The notes under the pieces are model-generated. The model saw nothing but the letters and a program-made list of their open reading frames with translations, had not been told where the DNA came from and searched no databases. The translations under genes and the position numbers were made by a program. Below, one piece after another: positions 50,513-61,088 of a stretch of 64,000 bases of DNA. The stretch spans positions 1 to 64,000 of the forward strand of contig JAETQF010000012.1 in assembly GCA_021770845.1 (NCBI GenBank). Direction: 5' to 3'. The DNA is from Oscillospiraceae bacterium. Its GTDB lineage: Bacteria; Bacillota; Clostridia; Oscillospirales; Oscillospiraceae. Positions within the stretch are counted from its first letter, which is position 1. Every line of letters begins with the position of its first letter.

Positions 50513-51769
50513 ATGAGCGTGATGTACATTCGGGGGGGCGGCCCCCTAAAGGGCGAATTGGCCGTCCACGGGGCGAAGAACAGCGTGCTGCCCATTTTAG
50601 CGGCCTGCCTGCTGGCCCGGGGGCCGGTGACGCTCCACAACTGCCCCCGGCTCACAGACGTGGACGCCGCCCTGTCCATCCTGCGCCGCCTGGGCTGCCG
50701 GGTGGAGCAGGAGGGCCGCACCATCACCGTAGACCCTTCCGGGGCGTCGGGGTGCTCCATCTCTGAGGAGCAGATGCGGGCCATGCGCTCGTCCATCATC
50801 TTTCTGGGCCCGCTGCTGGCCCGGGCGGGGGAGGCCCACCTGACCTACCCCGGGGGGTGCGAGCTGGGCCCCCGGCCCATCGACCTGCATCTGTCCGCCA
50901 TCCGCGCCCTGGGGTGCCAGGTGACGGAGGATCGGGGCATCCACTGCCAGGGGCGGCCCCGGGGGGGCGAGATCCAGCTGGCCCTGCCCAGCGTGGGGGC
51001 CACGGAGAACGCCATGCTGTGCGCCGTGGGGGCGGACGGCCCCACCACCATCACCAACGCCGCCCGAGAGCCGGAGATCGGGGATCTCCAGAGCTTCCTC
51101 AACCGGCTGGGGGCAAACGTCCGGGGTGCGGGCAGCTCCACCGTCACGGTGGAGGGGGGCCGCGCCCTGTCCGGCGGAGAGTACACGATCATGGGCGACC
51201 GGATTGTGGCGGCCACCCTGCTGTCCGCCGCGGCGGCAGCCGGAGGGCGGGTGCGGCTGAGCGGGGTGGACTGGCGGCATCTGGCCACCGTCCTGTCCGT
51301 GTTCCACCAGGCCGGGTGCCGGGTGGAGAGCCGGATGGAGTACGTGGAGCTGGCCCGGGACAGGGATGTCCCCCTGAAGGGGGTGCCCACCATCCGCACC
51401 GCCCCCTATCCCGGCTTCCCCACCGACGCCCAGGCCCCCGTCATGGCGGCGCTGGCGGCGTCCCAGGGGTGCACCCTCTTTGTGGAGACCATGTTCGACA
51501 GCCGCTACCGCCACGTGCCCGAGCTCATCCGCATGGGGGCGGACATCACCACCGAGGGCCGGGTGGCCCTGGTGCGGGGGGTGGAGCGGCTTCGGGGGGC
51601 CAGGGTGGAGGCCGCCGACCTGCGGGGCGGCGGGGCGCTGGCCGTGGCGGCGCTGGGCGCGGAGGGTGCCACCGTGCTGTCCGGCCTGCACCACATCGAC
51701 CGGGGCTACGAGGGGCTGGAGGGGATGCTCCGCTCACTGGGCGCATGGGTGGAGCGCCGGGAGGAATAG
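50513..51769 (+). CDS. murA: UDP-N-acetylglucosamine 1-carboxyvinyltransferase
   Basis: A 418-aa enzyme of the first committed step of peptidoglycan synthesis, target of fosfomycin. The catalytic Cys116 is present in YPGGCELGPRPIDLHL. Further conserved parts: VHGAKNSVLPILAACLL at the start, VGATENAMLCAV, and the C-terminal AADLRGGGALAVAALGAEG. ATG 50513 has GGGGAGGCTTTGCC upstream; an ATG at 50477 has no site. A Cys rather than Asp at 116 predicts fosfomycin sensitivity at this protein. Confidence 0.96.
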   Translation: MSVMYIRGGGPLKGELAVHGAKNSVLPILAACLLARGPVTLHNCPRLTDVDAALSILRRLGCRVEQEGRTITVDPSGASGCSISEEQMRAMRSSIIFLGPLLARAGEAHLTYPGGCELGPRPIDLHLSAIRALGCQVTEDRGIHCQGRPRGGEIQLALPSVGATENAMLCAVGADGPTTITNAAREPEIGDLQSFLNRLGANVRGAGSSTVTVEGGRALSGGEYTIMGDRIVAATLLSAAAAAGGRVRLSGVDWRHLATVLSVFHQAGCRVESRMEYVELARDRDVPLKGVPTIRTAPYPGFPTDAQAPVMAALAASQGCTLFVETMFDSRYRHVPELIRMGADITTEGRVALVRGVERLRGARVEAADLRGGGALAVAALGAEGATVLSGLHHIDRGYEGLEGMLRSLGAWVERREE

Positions 51770-51796
51770 ACACAAAAGATCAGAGGTGAGTGACCG

Positions 51797-52561
51797 GTGG
51801 CACGACAGCGCAGACACCCCCCGAGAAGGCGGCGCCGGGGCCGGTTCAGTGGACTTTATAAGCTCCTGTCCATCCTGCTGGTGGCGGCGGCTGTGGTGCT
51901 GGCCTGCGTGGTGTTTTTCCGGGTGAACTCCGTGGAGGTGACGGGCAACGCCCGCTACACCGCCGCGGAGGTCATCAAGGCGTCGGGAATTCAGATGGGG
52001 GACAATCTCATTGCGCTGCCCCGGAGCCGGGTGTCGGCGTCCATCTGCGCCCAGCTGCCCTATGTGGAGAGCGTGTCCATCCGTAAGGCGCTGCCCGACG
52101 GGGTGGTGCTGTCGGTGACGGAGCGGGTGGCGGCGGCGTCGGTGGAGTCCGCCGAGGGCCGCTGGCTGGTGTCCGCCCAGGGCAAGCTGCTGGAAAAGGA
52201 CAAGGGCGGCGTGGACGTCATTCGGATCACCGGCCTGACGGCGGCGGGGCCCTATGCGGGAGGCATGATCCAGGCGGCGGAGGGGGAGGAGACCACCCTG
52301 CGCTACGTGGGGGAGCTGCTGGCGGAGCTGGAGAGCCGGGGCTTGCTGGGCCAGTGCGCCGCCCTGGACTGCTCCGCCGCCACCTCCATGACCCTGGATT
52401 GGGGGATCTACCGGGTGAAGCTGCCCCGGGGCGGGGACTATAGCTATTATTTGAGCCTGACCCAGGCGGCGCTGGACAGCGGGAAGCTGCCCGAGGGGGT
52501 GGCCGGGACGCTGGATCTGACGATCACGGAGGGAAAGGTCAATTTTAAGCCCGGAGTGTGA
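51797..52561 (+). CDS. ftsQ: FtsQ/DivIB-type division protein
   Basis: A 254-aa single-pass protein. A very basic tail (RRRRRG), a membrane helix at about 22-42, then a POTRA domain (VNSVEVTGNARYTAAEVIKA...GDNLIALP) and the beta domain (LPDGVVLSVTERVAAASV). It links early and late divisome proteins with FtsL and DivIC. Start is GTG 51797 with AGAGGTGAGTGACCG upstream. It lies directly before ftsZ, which has its own promoter. Confidence 0.9.
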   Translation: MARQRRHPPRRRRRGRFSGLYKLLSILLVAAAVVLACVVFFRVNSVEVTGNARYTAAEVIKASGIQMGDNLIALPRSRVSASICAQLPYVESVSIRKALPDGVVLSVTERVAAASVESAEGRWLVSAQGKLLEKDKGGVDVIRITGLTAAGPYAGGMIQAAEGEETTLRYVGELLAELESRGLLGQCAALDCSAATSMTLDWGIYRVKLPRGGDYSYYLSLTQAALDSGKLPEGVAGTLDLTITEGKVNFKPGV

Positions 52562-52601
52562 CAAAGGAGCAGGAAAAATTTCCCCGTGCCCAAATTTTCT
52601 A

Positions 52602-52630
52602 TTGACCGTCTCGGGAAAAAAGAGTACAAT
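52602..52630 (+). promoter_or_regulatory. Promoter of ftsZ
   Basis: TTGACC (52602-52607), 17-bp spacer, TACAAT (52625-52630), leader of about 60 nt. It gives ftsZ expression independent of the long dcw transcript. Confidence 0.8.
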
Positions 52631-52697
52631 AAACAAAATATAGGCACCTGATCTGAATGAGACACATTTTATCTGTTTTACATAGGAGGACTTGGCT

Positions 52698-53867
52698 ATG
52701 GCGTTTGTAATGGATTCCGCCGCGAAGAACGATGACGTCCTGAAGGTCATCGGGGTTGGCGGCGGCGGCAATAATGTGGTAAACCGTATGGTGCGGGCCG
52801 GGATGCAGGGCGTGGAGTTTATCGCGGTGAACACCGACCGGCAGTGCCTCAACGCGTCCGAGGCCACCCAGAAGCTGGCCATCGGGGAGAAGCTCACTGG
52901 CGGCAAGGGCGCCGGGGCCAACCCCGAGGTAGGCCGGGAGTCTGCCCGGGAGAGCAAAGAGCAGATCACCGCCCTGCTGGAGGGGGCGGACATGGTATTC
53001 GTCACCGCCGGCATGGGGGGCGGCACCGGCACCGGCGCGGCCCCGGTGGTGGCGGAGATCGCCAAGGAGAAGGGCATCCTCACCGTGGGGGTTGTCACCA
53101 AGCCCTTCAACTTTGAGGGCCGCCGCCGCATGGAGCAGGCCGCCCGCGGCATTGAGGAGCTGCGCCAGAAGGTGGACTCCCTGGTGATCATCCCCAACGA
53201 CCGGCTCCAGTACGCCACCGACGAGAAGATCACCTTTGCCAACGCCTTCGCCATCGCGGACGACGTGCTGCGCCAGGCGGTGCAGTCCATCTCCGACCTC
53301 ATCAAAACCACCGGCCTCATCAACCTGGACTTCGCCGACGTCACCGCCGTCATGAAGGACGCGGGGCTGGCCCACATGGGCGTGGGCCGGGGCTCCGGCA
53401 AGAACAAGGCGGAGGACGCCACCCGCATCGCCATCAACAGCCCCCTGCTGGAGACCTCCATACAGGGGGCCAAGGGCATCATCGTCAACATCACCGGGCC
53501 CATGGACATGGGGCTGGAGGAGGTGGAGCTGGCCGCCGAGATGGTCAAGCAGGTGGCCGACCCCGACGCTTTGTTCATGATGGGTACCGCTTTCGACGAC
53601 TCCCTGGAGGACGAGCTGCGGGTCACCGTCATCGCCACCGGCTTCGGCGAGGTGGACAACCCGGTGCCCGGCCAGGAGGAACCCAAGCAGGAGGTCAAGC
53701 AGGCGGCGCCCCAGCCCGGGCCCGCCAAAGAGAAGGAGGACAAGCCCGACTGCGTGCCCGCCGGGGTGGGGGCCGTCATGCCCCCCAAGCCCCTGTCCAG
53801 CGCGGCGGCGGAGCCCCCGGAGGCGGATCCCTTCGACGATATCTTCCGGATCTTTAATAAGAAATGA
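52698..53867 (+). CDS. ftsZ: Cell division GTPase FtsZ
   Basis: A 389-aa tubulin homologue that forms the Z-ring. GTP-binding signature [10 protein letters not shown] (107-116) and upstream [15 protein letters not shown]7 loop [20 protein letters not shown] variable linker of about 55 residues leads to a C-terminal peptide, [13 protein letters not shown], used for binding membrane anchors. ftsA is not present, so SepF or another anchor must be encoded elsewhere. ATG 52698 has AGGAGG 8 nt upstream. Confidence 0.98.
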   Translation: MAFVMDSAAKNDDVLKVIGVGGGGNNVVNRMVRAGMQGVEFIAVNTDRQCLNASEATQKLAIGEKLTGGKGAGANPEVGRESARESKEQITALLEGADMVFVTAGMGGGTGTGAAPVVAEIAKEKGILTVGVVTKPFNFEGRRRMEQAARGIEELRQKVDSLVIIPNDRLQYATDEKITFANAFAIADDVLRQAVQSISDLIKTTGLINLDFADVTAVMKDAGLAHMGVGRGSGKNKAEDATRIAINSPLLETSIQGAKGIIVNITGPMDMGLEEVELAAEMVKQVADPDALFMMGTAFDDSLEDELRVTVIATGFGEVDNPVPGQEEPKQEVKQAAPQPGPAKEKEDKPDCVPAGVGAVMPPKPLSSAAAEPPEADPFDDIFRIFNKK

Positions 53868-53872
53868 GCAGC

Positions 53873-53904
53873 ACCCCCTCCCGGGCCTGGGCCTGGGAGG
53901 GGGT
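53873..53904 (+). terminator. Hairpin after ftsZ
   Basis: ACCCCCTCCC pairs with GGGAGGGGGT around a 12-nt loop, with only TT following. Probably a weak terminator or transcript-stabilising hairpin. Confidence 0.45.
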
Positions 53905-53935
53905 TGTGAGCATCAGAGGAAAGGGGGGAGGGCGC

Positions 53936-54858
53936 ATGGGTGTGCGGGGACGGTTTGCCCCCACCCCCAGCGGGCGGATGCACCTGGGCAACCTGCTGGC
54001 GGCGCTGCTGGCCTGGCTGGACGCGCGCAGCTGCGGAGGAGAGCTGGTGCTGCGGATTGAGGATCTGGATACCCAGCGGACAAGCCCCGAGCTTGCCGCA
54101 CAGCTGATGGAGGATCTGCGGTGGCTGGGGCTGGACTGGGACGAGGGCGGCCTGGAGCCGGACTATATGCAGAGCTGCCGCACGGCCTGTTACGAGGAGG
54201 CGTTCCGGGCGCTGGGAGAGCAGGGGCTGCTCTACCCCTGCTACTGCTCCCGGACGGAGCGGATGGCGGCCTCCGCCCCCCACCGGGACGACGGGGCGGT
54301 GGTGTACTCCGGGAAGTGCTTCCACCTGACGCAGGAGGAGCGGGCCGCGCTGGAGCGGCAGGGCCGCCGTCCGGCGTGGCGGGTGCGCTGCCCGGATCTG
54401 TCCGTCACCGTGGAGGACGGAAACTGCGGGACGTACACCGAAAACCTGGCCCGGGACTGCGGGGACTTTATCGTCCGGCGCTCCGACGGGGTGTTTGCCT
54501 ATCAGCTGGCGGTGGTGGTGGACGACGCCCTCATGGGGGTGAACCACGTGGTGCGGGGGCGGGATCTGCTGTGCTCCGCCCCCCGGCAGGCGTGGCTCCA
54601 CCGGGTGCTGGGCTATGAGCCGCCCCGGTTCTTCCACACGCCCCTGCTGCTGGCCCCCGACGGGCGGCGGCTGGCCAAGCGGGATCGGGATCTGGACATG
54701 GGCGCCCTCCGGGCGCGGTACACGCCCCAGGAGCTCACCGGGCTGCTGGCCTGCTGCGCGGGGCTGCTGGACAGGCCGGAAAAAGTCACAGCGCAAGAGC
54801 TTGTCCGGCAGTTCTCATGGGCAAAAGTGCCGAAAAATGACGTTGTAGTTGGTTGTCC

Positions 54859-54862
<4 letters not shown>
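53936..54862 (+). CDS. gluQ: Glutamyl-Q tRNA(Asp) synthetase-like protein
   Basis: A 308-aa paralogue of glutamyl-tRNA synthetase lacking the anticodon-binding domain. It loads glutamate on queuosine of tRNA(Asp). Signature HIGH-like GRFAPTPSGRMHLGNLLAA, then RIEDLDTQR, the zinc-site start CYCSRTE, and the KMSKS-like LAKRDRDLD. ATG 53936 has AAGGGGGGAGGGCGC upstream. Its last codons contain the -35 of the guaB promoter. Confidence 0.9.
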
Positions 54863-56402
<1,540 letters not shown>

Positions 56403-56411
56403 GGTGGTTAC

Positions 56412-56445
56412 AAACTCCCCCGGCATAGCCGGGGGAGTTTGTGTC
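56412..56445 (+). terminator. Terminator of guaB
   Basis: AAACTCCCCCGGC / GCCGGGGGAGTTT with an ATA loop, then GTGTC. A very stable stem 9 bp after the stop codon. Confidence 0.8.
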
Positions 56446-56451
56446 AGCATA

Positions 56452-56486
56452 GGAAGCCCCAGCTACGCCCCTAATCCCCAATAAGG
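56452..56486 (+). repeat. Degenerate duplicate of the guaB 3' end
   Basis: Thirty-five bases match 56369-56404 (end of guaB including the stop and AAGG) at 31 of 36 aligned positions, with one deletion. It is followed, like the original, by a G+C-rich hairpin: GGCCCCCCGGC / GCCGGGGGGCC at 56492-56517 with a GAAA loop. Confidence 0.75.
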
Positions 56487-56536
56487 AGAACGGCCCCCCG
56501 GCGAAAGCCGGGGGGCCTGGTTTATGGGCGGAAGTT

Positions 56537-57076
56537 TTACAGCGTCAGCCTCACGGCGTCAGCCTCCGGGCGGAGGGGATCCAGCAGGAGGATGTCCAGC
56601 CCCTTGTCCATGGCATAGTTCAAGGTGTACTGGGTGCCTCCCGGCGTGCCGTCAAATACCGCCAGCACCGCCGCCGCCCGATCCACCAGATACCGATCCC
56701 GGCGGTGCATACAGTAGCGGTCATAGTGCTGCTGCACCACCGTCTCCAGGTCGCAGCGATCCAGGATGGAGCGCCAGCGGCGGCGCTGCCCCTCCGGCCA
56801 GCGATCCGCCTGGGTGGGGCAGGGCACCGCCCCTTCCACCGTGAGGCCGGGGAGGCTGTCCCGCAACTCCAGGGCGGCCTCGGCAAAGTAGAGGTCGCAG
56901 CCCATGGCCATGCCGGAGATGAAGTGCCGATAGCCCCGGCAGTACAGCGCCCGGATCTCCCGGCGCAGTCCGTCCTTCAGGGCGGCGCAGCGGGGGTCGG
57001 TCTCGTCATCCCCCCAGGGCAGCTTGTCCGGGCGGTGGCCCGTAAAACAGCAGGTGCGGCCGGATTCTATGGCCAC
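56537..57076 (-). CDS. SLOG-domain protein (DUF1273/YpsA-like)
   Basis: A 179-aa cytoplasmic protein. It starts CCFTGHRPDKLPWG, the SLOG nucleotide-binding signature of the YpsA/DUF1273 family. FISGMAMGCDLYFAEAAL and VDRAAAVLAVFDGTPGGTQY follow, as in the DprA/LOG superfamily. In B. subtilis YpsA affects division and sugar-nucleotide metabolism; the role here is not known. The hairpin at 56492-56517 probably terminates transcription from both directions. Confidence 0.85.
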   Translation of the reverse strand: MAIESGRTCCFTGHRPDKLPWGDDETDPRCAALKDGLRREIRALYCRGYRHFISGMAMGCDLYFAEAALELRDSLPGLTVEGAVPCPTQADRWPEGQRRRWRSILDRCDLETVVQQHYDRYCMHRRDRYLVDRAAAVLAVFDGTPGGTQYTLNYAMDKGLDILLLDPLRPEADAVRLTL

Positions 57077-57190
57077 GGGACTCCCCCCTTCCTCTGATTA
57101 GTACAATTGTATAATATCAGCGGGGAGCCGTCAAGGGAAAAATAGAACGTTAGTTTTAAAAATTTCGACAGAAGGCGACAAAAAAGGGGC

Positions 57191-57219
57191 TTGCATTTTT
57201 TGCCGGTTGGGCCTATAAT
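57191..57219 (+). promoter_or_regulatory. Promoter of the FMN riboswitch-ribU unit
   Basis: TTGCAT (57191-57196), 17-bp spacer, TATAAT (57214-57219); transcription would start just before the riboswitch. Confidence 0.82.
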
Positions 57220-57243
57220 AGGGCACGGAACAAGTGAATGAGT

Positions 57244-57354
57244 GTCTTCAGGGCGGGGTGAAAGTCCCCACTGGCGGTACAGTCCGCAACCCGCGAAAGC
57301 GGTGGATCCGGTGAAACTCCGGAACCAACGGTTACAGTCCGGATGGAAGAAGAC
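57244..57354 (+). ncRNA. FMN riboswitch (RFN element)
   Basis: The conserved RFN sequence is present: P1 GTCTTC/GAAGAC (57244-57249 and 57349-57354), AGGGCGGGGTGAAAGTCCCC, ACTGGCGGTA, CCGGTGAAACTCCGG and AACCAACGGTTACAGTCCGG. It binds FMN and shuts off riboflavin genes. Between it and the start codon a stem CGCCTG...CAGGCG (57381-57406) followed by TTT is the likely expression platform. The rest of the 57077-57434 gap holds only this and the promoter. Confidence 0.97.
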
Positions 57355-57434
57355 GCGCGGCCCCTCTTGAGGTAGTGTTGCGCCTGGAAGACAGTCTTTT
57401 CAGGCGTTTCAGACTATTTCAGGAGGTTTTTGTT

Positions 57435-58157
57435 ATGTTGGAAAATCTGTCAAAGCTGTGGGCGGCGGTGCAGGAGAACGTGATGTTCCTGCTGATGTGC
57501 CTGCTGGTGTTCGCGGGCATCTTTGTGGCGGCCCTGCTGCTGGAGAAGCTGTGGCTCAAGCCGGTGAAGCAGTCCCCGGCCCGCCGGGTGGCCTATGTGG
57601 GCATCTTCGCCGCCATCGCCGCCGTGCTGATGTATCTGGAGTTTCCCCTGCCCTTCGCCCCGGCCTTCTATGAGATCGACTTCAGCGAGATCCCGGTGCT
57701 GATCTGCTCCTTCTCCATGGGCCCGGTGGCCGGGGTGGTGTGCGAGTTTCTGAAGGTGGTGCTCAAGCTGTTCCTGAAGGGCACCTCCACCGCCTTTGTG
57801 GGCGATCTGGCCAACTTTGTGGTGGGCTGCGCCCTGATCCTGCCCGCCTCGGTGGTGTACTTCGCCAATAAGACCAAGAAGGGCGCCGTCATCGGCATGG
57901 CCGTGGGCACCGTGTGCATCACGGTAGTGGGCAGCCTGTTCAACGCGGTCTACCTGATCCCCGCCTTTTCCGTGCTGTACGATATGCCGCTGGACGTGAT
58001 CATCGGCATGGGCACCGATATCAACCCCAGTATCACCAGCGTGAATACATTGGTACTGTTCGCCGTGGCGCCCTTCAACCTGCTCAAGGGCGTGGCGGAT
58101 TCCATCATCACCTTCCTGCTGTATAAGCACATCGAGCGGCTGCTGCGGATGCGGTAA
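57435..58157 (+). CDS. ribU: Riboflavin ECF transporter substrate-binding subunit RibU
   Basis: A 240-aa membrane protein with six or seven helices. After an N-terminal helix comes the S-component region: RVAYVGIFAAIAAVLMYLEF and YEIDFSEIPVLICSFSMGPVAGVV, which are RibU hallmarks. It needs the shared EcfAA'T energising module encoded elsewhere. Expression is controlled by the FMN riboswitch in its leader, so flavin import stops when FMN is plentiful. ATG 57435 has AGGAGG at 57421. Confidence 0.94.
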   Translation: MLENLSKLWAAVQENVMFLLMCLLVFAGIFVAALLLEKLWLKPVKQSPARRVAYVGIFAAIAAVLMYLEFPLPFAPAFYEIDFSEIPVLICSFSMGPVAGVVCEFLKVVLKLFLKGTSTAFVGDLANFVVGCALILPASVVYFANKTKKGAVIGMAVGTVCITVVGSLFNAVYLIPAFSVLYDMPLDVIIGMGTDINPSITSVNTLVLFAVAPFNLLKGVADSIITFLLYKHIERLLRMR

Positions 58158-58166
58158 GACAGAGCG

Positions 58167-58203
58167 AAAGCGCCCCTCCGGTTCATCCGGAGGGGCGCTT
58201 TTT
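58167..58203. terminator. Terminator between ribU and the hydratase gene
   Basis: AAAGCGCCCCTCCGG / CCGGAGGGGCGCTTT with a 5-nt loop and flanking T/A runs; shared by two convergent genes. The hydratase stop codon touches its right edge. Confidence 0.88.
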
Positions 58204-60418
58204 AGTCCGCGTAGTAGTTGATGAGGCAGCCCGCCAGAATAATGTCCCGCTCCTCCCGGGTGAGGCCGGGCAGGGACAGGGTGACGGGGGTTTCGCCGCC
58301 GCGCCGCAGAATTGCGGCGGTGATGGTTTCGCCGTCCCCCTCCAGCAGGGCGCGGATGCCCGGGAGGTACACCTGATCCCCGGGCTGGAGATCCAGCTGC
58401 TTCAAATCCGCCGCCACAAAGGGCAGCATCCCCCAGTTTACCACGTTGGAGCGGTACCGCTTGGTGGCGTACTCCTCAGCGATGTTGGCGCAGCCCCCCA
58501 GCACCCGCTGGCAGGAGGCGGCCTGCTCCCGGGCGGAGCCGTCCCCGGGCTTCAGGGCCATGATCAGGGAGCCCAGGCCGGTGTGGACGGGATCGAAGTG
58601 TCCCAGGGCCTTCTTCACCTCGGGATCGGCGGGGTCGGCGCGGCGCAGGCGCTCCGTTGTCTGGACGGCCTTGGCCCGGGGGACGTACTGGGGATCCTTC
58701 CGGGACAGGGCGAACTCGGACAGCAGCAGGGGGTTGGAGCGGTAGGAGGAGGTCTCCCCGGAGGGGATGAGCTCGTCGGTGGTGGTCACCGGGTCGTAGA
58801 TGGCGGAGCACACCGTCAGCAGCAGGTTGTCCGGCAGGGGGATCTGCTCCGGCCAGTCGGCGATGTTGGGGCCGAACACCAGCTCCGCCTCGGGCTGGGG
58901 GTTGCCCACGCCGAAGTAGACCCGGGACTGGTAGGGGTGATCGTCATAGACCCAGTGCTCGTCGGGCCGGTCGGCGGGCACGTCGGGCAGCTCGTCCGCG
59001 CCGGTGAGGACGCCGCCCATCCGGGCGGTGGCGGCGATGGAGCGGGCGTCCATCAGGGCTACGTAGGAGATCTGGCCGTTCCCGGGCTTGGAGCCCTCCC
59101 GGTTGGGGAAGTTGCGGGTGGAGTGGCGGATGGAGAAGGCCCCGTTGGCGGGCACGTCCCCGGCGCCGAAGCAGGGGCCGCAGAAGCAGGAGCGGATGGA
59201 CGCCCCCGCCGCCATCAGCTGGGCGATGGCGCCGTTCCGGGTGAGCTCCAGGTTGATGGGCATGGAGCCGGGGTAGCAGGACAGCCAGAAGGCGCCGGAG
59301 CCGGTGGAGCAGTCCTTCAGAATTTCGGCGGCCCGCGTCAGGTTCTGGAAGGTGCCGCCGGAACAGCCGGCGATGACGCCCTGATCCACCCGGAACTGGC
59401 CGCCGATGGCCTTGCGCAGCAGGGAGGGGGCGTTTTTCGCGCCCAGCTGCTCCGCCGCGTCCTTGTCCACCTGGTGGAGGAGATCCGCCATGTTGGCCTT
59501 GAACTCCCGGATGGGGTAGGCGTTGGAGGGGTGGAAGGGCAGGGCGATCATGGGCTCCACCTTGTCCAGCTCCACGGTGACGACGCCGTCGTAGCAGGCG
59601 CCTTCCGCCGGGGCCAGTTTCCGATAGCCGTCCACCCGGCCCAGCAGGGCCAGGGCGGTTCTGGTCTGCTCGTCCGTCTGCCAGACGGAGGACAGGCAGG
59701 TGGTCTCGGTGGTCATCACGTCGATGCCGGAGCGGTAGTCCATGGAGAGGCTGGCCACGCCGGGGCCGAAGAACTCCAGCACGGCGTTTTTCACCGCGCC
59801 GCTTTTGAAGGTGGCCCCCACCAGGGCCAGGGCCACGTCCTGGGGCCCCACGCCGGGCCGGGGGGTTCCGGTGAGGTAGACGGCGATGATTTTAGGGAAG
59901 GCAATGTCGTAGGTTTTGCGCAGAAGCTGCCGGGCCAGCTCCGGGCCGCCTTCGCCGACGCCCATGCAGCCGTAGGCCCCGTAGCGGGTATGGGAGTCGG
60001 AGCCCAGGATCATCCTGCCCGGGGCGGCGTACCGCTCCCGCATATAGGAGTGGATGACGGCCTGATGGGCGGGGACGAACTCGCCGCCGTACTTCTTGGC
60101 GGCGGACAGGCCGAACACGTGGTCGTCCTCGTTGATGGTGCCGCCTACCGCGCACAGGGAGTTGTGGCAGTTGGTGAGCACGTAGGGCAGGGGGAACTCG
60201 GTCATGCCGGAGGCCCGGGCGGTCTGGATAATGCCCACGTAGGTGATGTCGTGGGAGGCCATGGCGTCGAACCGGAGGGACAGGCGGCCGGGGTCGCCGG
60301 ATGTATTGTGGGCCAGGAGGATGGAGCGGGCCATGGTGCCCTCGCCGCCCGGGGCGGCGCCGGCGGGGAGGAAGCGGCCGTCCTGCCAGCGGACGGGCGT
60401 ATTCTGTATTGTAATCAT
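58202..60418 (-). CDS. Aconitase-family hydratase
   Basis: A 738-aa single-chain protein of the aconitase/homoaconitase superfamily. Iron-sulfur cysteines appear in AGCSGGTF and CFCGPCFGAGD. GSDSHTRYGAYGCMGVGEGG is the family active-site block, and YRSNVVNWGMLPF near the C-terminus corresponds to the swivel domain. It differs clearly from citrate-cycle AcnA in length (about 890 in AcnA) and order, so the substrate may not be citrate; an isopropylmalate- or methylcitrate-like substrate is possible. ATG 60418 has AGAAAGGTACTTAACAGT upstream. It is monocistronic. Confidence 0.85.
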   Translation of the reverse strand: MITIQNTPVRWQDGRFLPAGAAPGGEGTMARSILLAHNTSGDPGRLSLRFDAMASHDITYVGIIQTARASGMTEFPLPYVLTNCHNSLCAVGGTINEDDHVFGLSAAKKYGGEFVPAHQAVIHSYMRERYAAPGRMILGSDSHTRYGAYGCMGVGEGGPELARQLLRKTYDIAFPKIIAVYLTGTPRPGVGPQDVALALVGATFKSGAVKNAVLEFFGPGVASLSMDYRSGIDVMTTETTCLSSVWQTDEQTRTALALLGRVDGYRKLAPAEGACYDGVVTVELDKVEPMIALPFHPSNAYPIREFKANMADLLHQVDKDAAEQLGAKNAPSLLRKAIGGQFRVDQGVIAGCSGGTFQNLTRAAEILKDCSTGSGAFWLSCYPGSMPINLELTRNGAIAQLMAAGASIRSCFCGPCFGAGDVPANGAFSIRHSTRNFPNREGSKPGNGQISYVALMDARSIAATARMGGVLTGADELPDVPADRPDEHWVYDDHPYQSRVYFGVGNPQPEAELVFGPNIADWPEQIPLPDNLLLTVCSAIYDPVTTTDELIPSGETSSYRSNPLLLSEFALSRKDPQYVPRAKAVQTTERLRRADPADPEVKKALGHFDPVHTGLGSLIMALKPGDGSAREQAASCQRVLGGCANIAEEYATKRYRSNVVNWGMLPFVAADLKQLDLQPGDQVYLPGIRALLEGDGETITAAILRRGGETPVTLSLPGLTREERDIILAGCLINYYAD

Positions 60419-60561
60419 ACTGTTAAGTACCTTTCTTTGAGGATTGGCAAATGATATTTCAGTGTAACAGATTACCGGGGAAAAAGCAAGAAAACCGAGG
60501 GACTTTACAAAAGAAAAATAGGGGCGGCCGGCGGGAGGAAAATATATTTTTGAAAAAGGGC

Positions 60562-60590
60562 TTGTCTTTACCAGTTCATTCCGGTATAAT
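60562..60590 (+). promoter_or_regulatory. Promoter of yajC
   Basis: TTGTCT (60562-60567), 17-bp spacer, TATAAT (60585-60590); leader of about 60 nt. Confidence 0.8.
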
Positions 60591-60655
60591 AACTCTAATG
60601 CCGTGAGACAGAAGGGCCGCAAGCCGGCCCGCATCTTGACATAGGAGGAACTCAT

Positions 60656-61018
60656 ATGCTTAAAATCGCAGCCGCCGCCGCTGGCCCCGGATCCATGCTT
60701 CCGTCCATTCTGATGATCGTGGTCATGATCGGCGTCATGTACTTCCTGCTCATCCGCCCGGAGAACAAGAAGAAAAAGGCCGCCGAGGAGATGCGCAGCA
60801 GCCTGAAGGTGGGGGACGAGATCACCACCATCGGCGGCATTGTGGGCACCGTGTGCGCGGTGAAGGAAAAGACCGTGGTGCTGGAGACCGGCGCGGATCG
60901 CGTCCGGATCGAGTTCACCAAGTGGGCCATCTCCAGCAAGGGCACCCAGAGCACCGAGGAGCCCGTGGCTGAAAAGCCGGAGAAAAAGGACAAGAAGGAC
61001 AAAAAAGAGGACAAGTAA
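60656..61018 (+). CDS. yajC: Preprotein translocase subunit YajC
   Basis: A 120-aa accessory protein of the Sec translocon. A short Ala-rich start, membrane helix at about 15-37 (SILMIVVMIGVMYFLLIRPE) with the conserved RPENKKKK end, then the globular part KVGDEITTIGGIVGTV and a Lys/Glu tail. ATG 60656 has TAGGAGGAACTCAT upstream. secD/secF do not follow; the next gene encodes a TIGR04086 membrane protein, a pairing common in Clostridia. Confidence 0.95.
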   Translation: MLKIAAAAAGPGSMLPSILMIVVMIGVMYFLLIRPENKKKKAAEEMRSSLKVGDEITTIGGIVGTVCAVKEKTVVLETGADRVRIEFTKWAISSKGTQSTEEPVAEKPEKKDKKDKKEDK

Positions 61019-61037
61019 CGGCATTCCCAGGCATGAC

Positions 61038-61087
61038 AAGCACCCCTTTCGCATATGGTATATCACCATAGGAAAGGGGTGCTTTTG
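61038..61087 (+). terminator. Terminator after yajC
   Basis: AAGCACCCCTTTC / GAAAGGGGTGCTT with a 21-nt A/T-rich loop, followed by TTTT. Its right arm supplies the ribosome binding site of the next gene (GAAAGGGGTG), so folding could limit that gene's translation. Confidence 0.65.
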
Positions 61088-61088
61088 T

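Noticed and set aside
51734-54796. 1020-aa minus-strand frame over ftsQ, ftsZ and gluQ
   Set aside because: Antisense shadow of conserved genes; no recognisable domains and no ribosome binding site.
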